From the NCBI GenBank assembly GCA_022478985.1, contig JAKSZP010013348.1:1-64000 (forward strand): 64,000 nt of DNA. The letters are read 5' to 3'. The notes under the pieces are model-generated. The model was not told where the DNA came from. It saw nothing but the letters and a program-made list of their open reading frames with translations, and did no database searches. The stretch's first letter is position 1, and the number at the start of each line of letters is the position of its first letter. A program made the translations under genes and the position numbers. Origin of the DNA: Massospora cicadina (Eukaryota; Entomophthoromycota; Entomophthoromycetes; Entomophthorales; Entomophthoraceae). This document shows positions 31,830 to 43,249 of the stretch, piece after piece.

Positions 31830-32760
31830 AAACTTCAGCTACAATGTGTGATGTGATGCTCCACACCATCATCATCCTTTTGGGATAGCATGTCCCCTAC
31901 AGCGAAAAGGGAATATTCCATTTGTACAATAATCCTTCTCAAAATTTGGTCATTGCAAAATGGGCACACTAACCAAAGCAGTTTGTAGAACATTGAAAGC
32001 GTTTTGACATTTTTCCATCCAGTCAAGGGTGGCATTCTTGTTTAATAGTTAAAAGACCGGAGCCCAATACAACTGAAGCTGGGAATGAACAGGCCGGTAA
32101 TAACTAACTATTCCTAAAACACCTAAAGATTCCTTTTGTTAAATGGCTGAGTCATATTGCATATAACTTCCACTTTTGCCAGATGAGTACTGAGCCCTTT
32201 GGAGTCTACCACAAAGCCAAGGTATTTAAAAAGCTCCTTAAAAAGTGGCACTTTCAGGCCCTAAAATTAATGTTAGCGTCAGTGAGTCAGCAGAACACTT
32301 GTTCCAGGCGGCTGAGATTTACTGTGAACATCTTCAAAAACACATTGATCTTGTCAAGGTAAACTAGGACGCAAGACAGCTTTAGTTCACCCAAAATAGT
32401 GTCCATAGCCTTCTGGAACGTAGTGGGGGCGTTGCACAAACCCTGTGGCATACATGTAGGCTGAATAATCCCTTTGAGGTCATTATAGCGCGTTTTTAAT
32501 TCTGCTGCTTTCAACTCTATCTGTTAGTACCCAGATATCAAGTCCATGGCGGATAAATAATTTGCTTATAAGCCTATCTAAAGTGTCATCAATCCACGAA
32601 AGAGGATAAGAGTCCTTCTTTGTGACTTCTAAGCTTCTGGTAGTCAATGATCACCCATTATATACCATCCTTCTTATATACAATGAGCACTGGCAATGCC
32701 CACGGGCTCTTGGATGGCTCTAACATCCCTTGATCAACTAAATATTTCTACATCATTGGA
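31830..32760 (-). pseudogene. Gypsy-B reverse transcriptase and RNase H
   Basis: RT palm: CMPQGLCNAPTTFQKAMDTI followed by VLVYLDKINVF (about 32372-32340), where the YxDD box has become YLDK. N-terminal RT blocks around 32720-32530 are decayed. RNase H near 31930-31845 reads YSLFAVGDMLSQKDDDGVEH, matching the DASxxAxGxxLxQ start with the catalytic Asp lost. Stops and frame changes lie between blocks. Confidence 0.8.
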
Positions 32761-33044
32761 GATAACCTCTTCCACTGCTTTTAAGTGCCAAATAGGCCAT
32801 GAACTTATAGGAGGGCGATCTACCATATCTACCCAATGCACCAACACTTAAGCACCCAAGTTGTGGTCATCAGAAGCAAGTATATCTTGTTATTTTTCAA
32901 ATAGGGCCATCGCCCTATCTTTCTGTTCCTCTGACAATCTGACTAGAGCTTCCCATGGAACCACTGCCATTATGGTATGTGGGTTCCTCAAGTAGAACAA
33001 GGTCCTCCCATGATCTGAAGTCGTGAATACTGTATACCTCATCT

Positions 33045-33330
33045 ATAGGGGCCAAGTGCAAATAAGCCACCACTTGGTGCCTTTGGACCGTCATTGCCTC
33101 CTTCTGCAGGTTCGCTATTAACACTTTCACCTCCCCCTACCCTGGTAACAGTAACCCAGGAGCCACAGGAGGTTTGATCCGGTAAGCTGGTAGAGCCCCA
33201 CTATTTCCTCATATGATCCTTTAGGGATATCTATTTTGAGATCTGTCCCTATTATGATCTGATGTCCCAAGTGTATACTAAAAGCGCTTGCTGCACGTAG
33301 CAGAATACTGTTGTACTCATAAATCTGGCT
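33045..33330 (-). pseudogene. Gypsy-B dUTPase-like domain
   Basis: The minus strand reads LLRAASAFSIHLGHQ, IIIGTDLKIDIPKGSYEEIV (about 33306-33205). This matches the dUTPase start: AA pair, turn, xxTxLxIxIPxGxYxxI. After a gap come VAPGLLLPG, stop, GEVKVLIANL and VQRHQVVAYLHLAPI (about 33165-33046), matching the substrate-binding GxxDxxYxGEVxVxxxN block and the following strand. The catalytic Asp of that block is not preserved. No glycine-rich C-terminal motif is visible. It lies between protease and RT. dUTPases remove dUTP, and in retroviruses help to keep uracil out of cDNA. Confidence 0.75.
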
Positions 33331-33388
33331 AGAAAAGGCTCTGGTACTCCACTTCATATACCAATATTGAACAGGAAATACCCCATCA

Positions 33389-33800
33389 CTATATGCTTGA
33401 TTGATCTGACTGGAGAAGATTGGGTCTTTTCTGGACTCTATTAGAAATAAAGTAAATGGGTATCTGATGTCCCAAGATAATGATGGTTTTATCCAGCATA
33501 CGGACCATGGCCCCAAATCGCCACATGAATGCAGCACCAATCAATATGTTGCAGTTATTATTAGGCAACACCACAGCTGGAGCGGATGTGCCAACTGATC
33601 CAACCCTTAAAGGCAACGCCTGTATGCGACCTCTGACACAATACTCTGTGCCCCCATATCCCGTACACTACTCTGTGGTCCACATAACGTTCTACGGAAG
33701 CTTAGACTCAATCTTGGAGGATATAATATCAACAGGAGCAACCATATCTATAATAGCCCAGATTTTGGTATTTTTATGAATATATCATAGTAGGTACACT
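33389..33800 (-). pseudogene. Gypsy-B retropepsin-like protease
   Basis: The minus strand has AIIDMVAPVDIISSKIE (about 33757-33707), the active-site block with DMV where DTG or DSG is usual. About 50 residues later come VVLPNNNCNILIGAAFM (about 33578-33528), the C-terminal ILIG motif. Spacing and order match the protease of Gypsy-A and Gypsy-D. The altered active site and a stop make it inactive. Confidence 0.75.
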
Positions 33801-35370
33801 CCAAATATGAGGAACCGTTGGTGTTTATGACATGAACATCCAAGGGATTGTGGTTATCCAAGAAAGTGATAATACCAGTGCTGATATGAAGATAATCCTG
33901 AGAAATTTTTTCTACCAGAAATGAAACGGTCACCCCCTCCATAGTTGTGACATTTGTTATTGGCACACCATCAACTGTACCATACCGCTCAAGGATTTGC
34001 CAGGCGTATGGCTTTTGAACATCTTGGCAGAGCTCCAAGTCTATGCTCTTGGGGTCTCTCCCTTAGTTTGAGCCAATAAATTGCAGGTGATTTGTTGATA
34101 TAATAATCGTCAGGGTATGTATTGGGGCTGACACAACGTGACTTGTGAGAAATGTTAGGGATAAATAGGTTTGAATCAGGGGAGTAGAAAATCCCATCTC
34201 TACTCCACTCATCCTTTTCCCTGTTCAGTTGCAGAAGATAGTACTGCATGAGCATTAAACCTACCCAGACATCTTGCTGCATAATGGAATCTTTAGCCGC
34301 ATGAGAAACAAGCACTTCTAAACGGCCCTCATCTCTGTATTACTCCCTAAGGTCTGGGTTGTATATTAAATGATGTGTCATTATTGGGCTTAGGATAAGC
34401 TAGTTGATAATAATGGGGATGAAAATGCACCACCAACGCATTAAGTGGATGAAAATTAATCAGCTTATTTTACCCATATCATTGGGGTTCCTTTCCTGGC
34501 GAAGTATTTAGTAGCAGATGCAGTAGCATTATGCTCCACATTGGGAGCACTAAAGGTGACAGATAGATGGCGTAAACAATTAATTATTCTCAATAATTAC
34601 GCACCATCTTGAAGAATGTGAGCCATAGAATTATAAAGCTCTTGATATGGCTTAACAGCTGCCGTCATTGCTATGCTCACCTTCTTGTTAATTAAGATAT
34701 TTGCTCCCAAAAAACAAGTCCTTATCCATGAACAACCTAGCAAACTCCACCAAGGACTTATTATTTTTAAGATGAATCGTCAAAAACTCTGCCTTGAATT
34801 GTGCCATTTTTGCCACACCACCCAACATTCAGATCATGGTCTCCATCACCTCTTGATATCTTATGGTACTACTCTTAAGGTAACATGTGACCTGGTTGGC
34901 ACTCTCGACATCCAAAGATGATTACAACAGTTTAGCTTTCTAACAATTGGAAGTTCCTTTTACTGAAAGTTTGACCCGCTTAAAAATCCAGAAATATTTC
35001 CATCACAGTTAAACGTTGGCAGTTTGACACTGCAGAGCTCTTCTTTTCTTTCAACATTATTCAGTTTCTGCTCTGCACAGTATAGCCACTTTGTAGTGTC
35101 AGCCAACCATATGAAAATTACTATGATTGACAGCCAACCAAGTGCAGTTGGTATAATCCTTATCCAGATGATCCATTTTATCTCTTATTATCTCAGAAAG
35201 GAATATTTTTAGCCTGGAATAAGGTATCCAAAGCAGATTTATGTTCTTAATATTGCGATAACTGAATAAACTTTGGCAGAACCCCATCAAGAGAAACTGG
35301 TTGTGCCATTGATTGGAGATATAAAACTACTGAATAAGTTAAACATTGGGCCACATGTAGTGAGCAACAC
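33801..35370 (-). pseudogene. Gypsy-B gag and gag-protease linker region
   Basis: A minus-strand region between the 5' LTR and the protease with several medium frames (34315-33989, 34038-33748, 35290-35099). The part next to the protease reads ERYGTVDGVPITNVTTMEG and VSFLVEKISQDYLHISTG, corresponding to the acidic linker of Gypsy-A. The rest should be gag by position, but I see no zinc knuckle or clear capsid motif. Confidence 0.45.
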
Positions 35371-35866
35371 TGTTAAATATTTGATGGATTTAGGTGATGC
35401 CGCCAAACGGGTTGCACAGGGTAAATCTCATTGAGCAATGGATGAGTGACATGAGGATCGCTGGCCCTCATTATTTAATAATAAAGAATTAAAAAAGAGC
35501 TAATGTCCCAATGATACACTTTTATTTCATATAATACTACTGGCTACTTCATTTAACCTTCTTAATCTTCCCTCTTCTTACTTCTTAAAAAGACCTCCCT
35601 CTTTACATTCTCACACTCGTCTATTAATCCTCAGTATGCTAACAGTTTCAACCCTTTCCACTTGGTAATTCTCTATTCGATACAAATTTGGGGATTAAAT
35701 ACTATCCTTGAAGCTTTGGCAGAATTCCCTCAATTTGCCAAACTATTAATGCTTAAATAAAATTATCTAATTTCCACCTAACTTCCACTCAGTCTTGAGG
35801 CTTGCCTTAAATCTAAATTACAATATGTCAGAACTATAGCTTATCATTAGTCATATCATTTCAACA
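35371..35866 (-). repeat. Gypsy-B LTR (5' LTR in element sense)
   Basis: A 496-bp partner of 29825-30323, from TGTTAAATATTTG to ATTTCAACA on the plus strand. Confidence 0.85.
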
Positions 35867-35871
35867 AAAGG

Positions 35872-38560
35872 CATTGAAAATCCTTTAGATGCAACTTTGA
35901 GAATATCAAGCGGGCAAAAATATGAGGGTGAAAACTTTAACGCTGAATAGAGTTATAAAGGATCCCTTAATTTCAGAGAGATGGATGAGCATCTGCTGTA
36001 TCAAATTCTGAAGGCCCCGGTGAACAATGAATGACTTGCAAAAAATAATAGGGGACATATCTCTGATGCCCATAGAAATATCTACCAGCTACTCTGTTTG
36101 TTATACATTAATAAAATCCCCTCCCTCTGTTTATGATATAAACTCACCGCTCAGCCTAAAATAGAGTTCTGGGTTATATTGTACTTTCTTTGATAAAACA
36201 ATAATCTATGACAAACAGCTTAGGCCAGTTTTTTATCTTATTAAGTTTAAAAACTCTGTTTTCCTGATGATACCGCCAGGACTAATGGAAGTTCCCACTC
36301 TCTATTATTTATAATACCAGTCGTCATTTTCTTGTTAATTTTGGTTCTGGCCTCACTTATTGGAGGGAAATAAGGGCCCACCATGGGGAACTGGCCTATC
36401 ACCTTCCACCTAAGGATATGTAGGCAGTGATCCCCACCATAAATATCAATTTGATTAAATCGCTATGATTTATTGTCCTTAAGGACTAATTGTAGAGAAT
36501 ACTGCAACATAGCGGAACCCAAACAGTGATTTCAGAAGATAAAAAATATTGGTGATTTGTCAACCACCCTGGCTAGTAAGTGCTTCACAAATCAACTCAA
36601 TTCCAAAAAAAATCAGAATGATTGCAACGAGCTCCCCCACTCAAACCAATTGGTTTCCCCATAGCTTGGGAGGCATGGAAAAAATTATTACAAGTCCTCA
36701 GCCTGATAGTTGGAACTAAATTAATGCTCAAAAATTAATATATCCTACACTTTTTCCATAGTGGATCTTATTCTTGCATCCTCAAAATGGCGATGCCATG
36801 CAGGCTATGAGTGCTATCATGGGTATTAGAAACCAAATGGAATCCAAATCATTCCTTGGCACGCCATATGTCTGACATAATAGCCTAGCCGCTTAGTACA
36901 GCGGCGATGTTGATGGCCAGAGACCTGTTAGATTTGGTCCAATAGACAGTCAAAAGAAGTTTATGTAGCCTCATGCATGCTCTCCTGACATGCTGGTCAA
37001 GTATTACGCTCATCAGAGCCATTAAAATGTGCTCCTAGCCCAGGAAGAACAAATGAACTCCCCTTGAACGCTAAAGCTTTAAGTTTTTGGTGGTTGGACC
37101 CGCCTTTTGCCCATCAAACAAGATAACCTGAAAGGTACTGATTGTGCTAGACAAACTGCAGTTGAGAGCCACATAAACAGGCAATATATAGACCTCCAAG
37201 GAACGGCAATTGCTGGCCCTATTTGCTGCTCTACAAGGAGATACAAAAATATGGGCTCATACAGCACGCTACTGAACTCCCACCTAGGAGAGGCTATCCC
37301 TCCCTCTCAATGATCATCATATCAATGGTGATCACCCAGTATCATAACTCCATCCTATATACTCCTTATTGCCCCACCAGGCCCAGCCCCAAGCCTGAAT
37401 GATTACATCAAAGCATTCAGACAATTGTTAACTCCCTCCAGCTCTTGAGGATGTTGCCATTGCCAACTTCAAGGCCTTCCTCAACCATGGGGTGAGCGCA
37501 CATGCAGCCTGATATAATTGACACCAGACCCTGGAAGGATCATACAGCCTGGCTCAACAAATTGAATCTTGCCCCAGTTACAGATAGGACAGTAAAATGA
37601 CACCACCAAAAACCTACAACTGGATTAATAGACCACCCTTACTTTCCTGAAACAAAGGCGTACTTATGCTAATTAATGAGGAAGGGGAGGTATCTGGATG
37701 TAATAATGAAGAATCAGAACAGACTACTAACTGCTCATCAGAGCTCAACTTGGCAGACACATATCACCCTATGATCCACCCCGCCATAAGTAGTAATTGC
37801 TCTCACCCACTTTTCCTCCACACAGCTCCAGTTAAGCGGAATACTTGAGTTAATAACAAATGCACTAATAACCCAGAGCACGCAATCAGACCCCACATGG
37901 ATGGCCAGTCATCTCCACGATCAAGTGGGTGTCACAACATCCTCTACAGCTCTCCAGGATTTTGGTGGCACAGTATTACCTGGAAGGTCCCAGACTCATA
38001 AACCTCAAAGGCAACGCAAAAAAGTCCCCCTGATACACCTTTCATTCCATTTAACCCAAAGTCCCCTACAGTGGCCCCCTATTAGCTCATTATGATGGAA
38101 CAAATGAAGCGGAACACCATTGAAATTCAGACATCAAAAATATCAACCATGTTTTCAATTGATGGATACAACTAAACCCATTTTGGCTCCTCTGTCCTAC
38201 GCCCAGCGGTATCATTTCCCTTCAAATTCCAGATAAGATTCCAAGACAAAAAAAACTCCTCTATGGACATAGATATTAAACCTGGCATTTGCAATGTTAA
38301 TTACTTCAATAAGCATGATTGCAATTAATTCTTATTTGACGTAGATATCACGTTAGGATCAAGAAAAGCGATATTGAATACCTAAGTAGACACTTGTGCC
38401 ACTGCAAACTTCATTGATCTCAAGATGTCCCAGGCACTAGACCTAAAGATTACCATGGGATACTTGTCATTGGAGACTCTTGCATATCAATTATTACACT
38501 GCACCTACATGAGCTGCTACTCTTCTCAGCCCACGGAAACTACTTCCATGTCAATTTCTT
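35872..38560 (+). pseudogene. Gypsy-H gag-protease fragment, chromovirus-like
   Basis: Plus-strand remnant lying between Gypsy-B and Gypsy-D. Gag-like pieces: SLNDYIKAFRQLL (about 37392-37430) and, in another frame, EDVAIANFKAFLNHGVSAHA (37450-37509), the usual capsid layout. The protease is at about 38330-38480 with LFDVDITLGSRKAIL and VDTCATANFIDLKMSQALDL, where DTC replaces DTG. The LxVxIxxGSxxxxxxAxxD lead-in resembles the protease of Gypsy-E. RT, integrase and LTRs are missing, so the element was truncated before or by neighbouring insertions. Stops are frequent. Confidence 0.6.
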
Positions 38561-38830
38561 AGAAATTTCAGACTTTGTTTTCTATTATCTTAAAATTGTA
38601 ATGGTTGAGCCAGCAGCTTGTTTTTACAATTTTTAACAGAAAATGACAAAAATGTTCATCGAATAGTTTTTAAAGTTAAACCCATATAGAACTTACCTTA
38701 AAGCAATAAAAAACTTGAAATCCAGTCAATCCAAATGATTAAATTAACCTGGATGTTTTTACAAGTTTATATTTTTAGTATAGTGCATTTTAGGTTTGTA
38801 GATGCTCTGGAGGATTTTGCAGTCAATAAC

Positions 38831-39954
38831 TGTAAAAATCTACTTTGGTGGTTATCAGCAAGCAACCCAGTAACCTTTTTACTGCACAGGTTTGGTTTCC
38901 TTGTGCACTTCGTCACATTGTATAGGATGAATTATTAATTGATAAAAGTATGGAGACTATTATCTGTAGTTGAGTATATATTATATTCCAGCCCAACACT
39001 CGGCCAGTATTCCTGATTAAAAACTCATGAAGTTGTACTTGTAGGGATTCATTCCCTATGCTCTTGTCCACCCAATCTTCGCTGAGATACCCTGGTACAG
39101 TCTCTTTCAGCCCAACACACAGTTGGCAGCTATCCCTGATTGTGTCTCCTTCTTCTCTAGGTTCCCTCTCGGATCTTTACTCTTCTCTCTGAGAGTCTTC
39201 CAATTTTTGCCCTCTGCAATAATATCCTTGAGACAGAACAACACAATAGAAGCTGATAATAGGTTAACTATATATTGAATGGATCCTATTACTGTAAACA
39301 CTTGTAACTAATGTTTTTCTTTTATTTTTATCCTAGGGAATATATATAGTGGGGAATTCGGCTGTCTAACCCTCAGTTGACACCTCTTCAATGAAATAGC
39401 AGCCATTGCATTGAATCACCCATCCTCATCTTGGCAGCGATGGTCTTCCTTATTCTGATTAGGATTCCATTATTGGACATCCTTGAGACCTCAAACAGAA
39501 AGAGTCAAAACGCGTCCTTAATGTTTTCCTCTTGATCCAAGCGAACCAACTATATTTGGCTAGCGACCTGCTTAGGTAATGGGACTTTTCACCCATTATG
39601 ACAGGTCACTCACCAACCAACTGATTTGCTAGTTGCAGGCGGCATAACTCGCCTCACAACTTGCTATTCATTCCCAATCAGTTGTTGATGAAAGCCAACT
39701 GATCCCAATCAGTACACCTGATAGTTAATTATCAGATGCCCTTATTAGGTTGGCAACTTTGCACGATGAGATCTCAAGTATTCATCTAGATTGATCCCCA
39801 ACAGCTATTAACAAGCAAATATCCCAAAATCCCCAAATGTAGTTACTCCAAAACTTAGGCCAACCGATTTTTCAATTCACTTCGCCTCAGGGAATTTTCC
39901 CCTACCAATACCAGGTAAAATAGCAGGCTGGGAATATTGGCAAAAATCCCAACA
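38831..39954 (-). repeat. Gypsy-D LTR (3' LTR in element sense)
   Basis: It runs from TGTAAAAATCTACTTTGG to CAAAAATCCCAACA on the plus strand. The only differences from 44526-45649 that I noticed are scattered substitutions and small indels. LTR-A copies also lie at 17630 and 22392. Confidence 0.9.
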
Positions 39955-39969
39955 TAAACCCCTCTTGCC
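39955..39969 (-). other. Polypurine tract of Gypsy-D
   Basis: GGCAAGAGGGGTTTA on the minus strand directly precedes the TG of the 3' LTR. Confidence 0.65.
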
Positions 39970-41290
39970 TAGATTTCTAGCGAGAAAAAGCTTGGTGCAT
40001 GAGAACACTGCTTTGGACACTTGGTCAGATAATTCATTGGTTCAAGTGGAGTGAACTCATCAATACTCAATGCTGCTCAGGACGACCTTCAGCATATGGC
40101 ATTCTTCCTCTTCCTCCTCACTACCGCCTTCTCAGATCGCGGTCCCCACAATCTTCTGTCATGCTGAGCTGATCAATTTATTCATGACAATATTAGTCTA
40201 GGAACCAGTTTTCCCCCCATCAGGGTATATGACCCACTATCATAATCAGGATTCTTGGTCCGGCCTCCTTGATTTCCTGATTTTCTTTTCGTCCTAGACA
40301 GGAGACTCTTGACATCAATGTTTGTTTCATGGCTCAAATAAGAATACTTAATTATTATAGACCTTGTTATTTCTCTCATAACCTTTTGGCTTAAGTAATT
40401 CCTAATTTTTCCCTTGGAGAGTTTATCTCATTAATTTTGAGATCAATTTCTACAAAATTGGAGCTTAATGGATTGTAGAGTTCATAATGTCAACTTCTAT
40501 ATAAGTCTGACATCCCCCCTCTCATCCAGTTCACATGTCAAATTGCGAGTTGTGATACCAGAAGCTTCTGAATAGTTTTTCTGATCCAGACCTCCATCTC
40601 TTCCAGAAGATGAGTCTGGATGCTTGGAAGAACCTCTTTAATGGTCCTTCCAGGACTCATATGTCTATTCTGGCACCAGCGGCTAGTTCTTCCATTAAAT
40701 TACCAGAAATTGTAACTAATCCCTCTGAAACCAGGTGAACTATCATCTCAAACAACTCTCAGCCGATTATTTCTCTGCCTTCAATTCCAGAGTTGGACTT
40801 TAAAGTCTCCTGGATTCAGCTTTTATGCAGATGCTCTGAACATTGTCATATATATTCCAGAGATTTTGTTGGTGGCTCTGGATCATTATTTCCTTGCTGG
40901 ATCAGACCTGCTCCCTGAGTTCTTCTTCTGACTTGGTCAATACTACAAACCCACTGTTCTGGTATCTGAGCTCACCATCAGTAACAGCATTTACTTCAAG
41001 CTCCCCTACACTGAACTCTGGGCTTAAGCCACTGAGGCTTTGACTCTAGCTCTGAATCCCACTGATCTTGATAACATCCTGGATCAGGCTACCATGCTTA
41101 TACTCTTCACTTTGCTGGCCAAGTTCTTAAAAGTTGGTCCACAAAGCTTCCAGCTTCGCCTGGGTTCCACCCTTTGTTCAGCTTTCACTTCTGAGAAGCC
41201 CGTAGTCATTGCTTATAGGATGCAATCCACTTGAGTTAATTACAAATCCCGGGTATTCCAACTCTTTCTTAAAAGAAGTGGCACTTCTTT
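39970..41290 (-). other. Unrecognised segment replacing RNase H and integrase in Gypsy-D
   Basis: About 1.3 kb between RT and the polypurine tract. It contains none of the RNase H or integrase blocks seen in the sister elements. Minus-strand frames give charged, helix-prone pieces, for example KLEALWTNF followed by ELGQQSEEYKHGSLIQDVI (about 41150-41070), LTKSEEELREQVWSSKEI and an ATG-led HLLEEMEVWIRKTIQKLLVS (about 40610-40560). It could be captured host sequence, a second gag-like segment, or debris. No family is recognised, and frames are broken. Confidence 0.4.
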
Positions 41291-41319
41291 GGCTTGATCT
41301 TCAGTGTAGCCGCGGACAG

Positions 41320-41930
41320 TCATTTAAATACTACTTCCAAGTGGTGTAGGTGTTCAGAAAACGTCCTAATAAACATGTTTATATCGTCCAGATATGCCAG
41401 GACGCATGACAACTTCAAGTCGCTTAATATCACATCCATGGCCCTCTGAAACTTTGCAGGCGCATTGCATTGACCCTGGAGCATCCTCGTCAGTTGGTAT
41501 AGCCCCTGCGTGGTAATAATTGCACATTTTTCCTGGTATTCCTTTTGCAAGTCGATCTGCCAATATTATGAAATCAGATCCATTGTGGAGAAATACTTCA
41601 CTTCTCCTAAACAATCTAGCACATTGTTGACCTTCGGTAGGGGATATGAATTCTTCTTTGTAATTTTATTCAGCCTTTGGTAGTCAATCACTACCCAGTT
41701 AGATCCATCCTTCTTTATGATCAAAATCAGACTCACCCAGGGACTTGCCGACGGAACTAGAAGCCCATGATTCACTAGTTTGCTAATTTCATCCTCCACT
41801 ACCGCTTCATTGGCTTTTGATCATCAGACTGGTCTCATTCTGATTGGCAAATTTTCCCAGTGTCAACCTTGTGGATCATGTATCGTTCATATCCCAAATT
41901 GTGGTCATCCTGAGAGAACACTTTCTAATA
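41320..41930 (-). pseudogene. Gypsy-D reverse transcriptase (RNase H absent)
   Basis: The minus strand reads NHGLLVPSASPWVSLILIIK, VVIDYQRLNKITKKNSYPLP and FSTMDL (41770-41580), then, after frame changes, ARMLQGQCNAPAKFQRAMDV-type palm blocks and VLAYLDDINMF (about 41406-41374). The YLDD box is intact. The thumb fades soon after, near 41300, and nothing resembling RNase H follows. Confidence 0.85.
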
Positions 41931-42064
41931 CTTTTCAAATAGTTTGAGCACCTCCTCCTGCAGACCTTCCAACAGATCAGCAAACTGCTCTTGATCAAAC
42001 CCTATAGGTTGATACTTTTTGTTACCCCAGCTGGTAATCCATTTCATCGAGAGACCCAAAATCT

Positions 42065-42370
42065 TGAAATCTTCAAATTTGGCCATCAGGATCAGATTGA
42101 CAAACGCAATGATCTGATTCCTCTTGATCTTCATTGGATTTTCACTCAAATTCGCCAGGAGAACTCAAATTTTTCCATGGCCTGACATTATTATCCCAGG
42201 ATCCACCCATGGCTCCACTCTGGACTTCTTCCAGGGGCTTCTGACCTCCCTATACAACTGCTCAGGAATCTCCAATGTCAACCCTGTGTCAACTATCATC
42301 TGCAATCTGTCTGGTATGGTCCTCTCATTCTTGATCCCTAGTGATAATTCCTCAGTTTCTAGGATTAAAG
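42065..42370 (-). pseudogene. Gypsy-D dUTPase-like domain
   Basis: This is the clearest dUTPase-like domain in the window. The minus strand has IPDRLQMIVDTGLTLEIPEQ followed by LYREVRS (about 42315-42240), then VDPGIIMSGHGKI, stop, VLLANLSENPMKIKRNQIIA, FVNLI (about 42205-42070). These match in order the dUTPase turn-strand xVxTGLxLxIPxxxYxxxxxRS, the substrate block GxxDxxYxGxIxVxLxN and the final GxxIAxxxL strand. The substrate-block Asp and Tyr are altered. It sits between protease and RT, as in Gypsy-A and Gypsy-B. Gypsy-E has no such domain at this place. Confidence 0.8.
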
Positions 42371-42479
42371 CCAGCATTTTGCATCACTTCCTACCAATAA
42401 TTGGTATCAAATTGGGACAATGACATCATTATATATCAGATTGATGACGTTGTTTCTCTGATTTAGCGGAGCTTCACTG

Positions 42480-42815
42480 TCCTTCTGATATACCCTGGTA
42501 ACGTCTGACCAAATCTGGTCAACATATTATCCTCAAAGTTACATTTAACTCCATACTTTTGTAGAAACTCCAATCTGATCAGAATGTCATAGCTTTGGTT
42601 CGTTAAAACTATGGCTGGCGCAGATACCACCAGTGACCCGTTTCATAGTGGCAGCGCACTATATGCTCCACAGGAAATGGTGGTGTTCAGCCCAGCTGTC
42701 CTGTATTCTTTCTTTTGTTCCAAATCTGGCGAGATCTTCATCCTCTTTACCAGCTTGGTTGAGACAATATTGATGGGCGCTCCACTGTCAACATTCGCCC
42801 TCACCCATAATCGAT
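42480..42815 (-). pseudogene. Gypsy-D retropepsin-like protease
   Basis: The minus strand shows RANVDSGAPINIVSTKLVKR (about 42808-42749), with an intact DSG active site, then TAGLNTTISCGAYSALPL, SAPAIVLTNQSYDILI (about 42640-42575) and LEFLQKYGVKCN. Spacing is normal for a retropepsin monomer of about 100 residues. A stop after SALPL interrupts it. It closely parallels the protease remnant of Gypsy-A (TAGPNITRAVGVYSTLP), so the two elements are related. Confidence 0.85.
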
Positions 42816-43249
42816 CCAATTTATGTCTATATATTTACACTCAGAGTATTGTAATATAGTGTTTACTGAGTGAATGGCGGCATTATTAGCCAAATCTAGG
42901 GTGTGAATAATTTGTGTCAATAAATCAGGAAACAATTCCTCTATCGTGATGAGGGGGACAGACATATTAGCCTCATCTAAATGAACGTCAGATAATTCTT
43001 CAGGATTCTTGGTGGTTTGATTCTTGTCTGCCAGTTGTCAGGCATATGGCCGGGTAACTTCCTTGATTATATTGGGGTCGTTTCATTTTGCCCCAGCTCT
43101 GGTCATGGCATTCACATCCATATTGACCACTTGATACTTTTGATCCTGCTCGTCTTCTATGAACAGATCGCTAATATCAATTTATTCATTCATAATGTCA
43201 GGAGGAACAGGTTTTTCTGCAGCTCTAGACTGTTCACCATCTAGGCCAT

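Larger units (their letters stand above)
29825..35866 (-). mobile_element. Gypsy-B, complete-length Ty3/Gypsy element with dUTPase-like domain
   Basis: A 6.0-kb unit with two ~497-bp LTRs in direct orientation. On the minus strand the interior holds a gag region, protease, dUTPase-like domain, RT, RNase H and integrase, then a polypurine tract beside the 3' LTR. The outer flanks are AAATG (29820-29824) and AAAGG (35867-35871), a 4-of-5 match to a 5-bp TSD. LTR divergence is clearly visible by eye, with indels, so it is older than Gypsy-D. All reading frames are broken. Confidence 0.85.
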
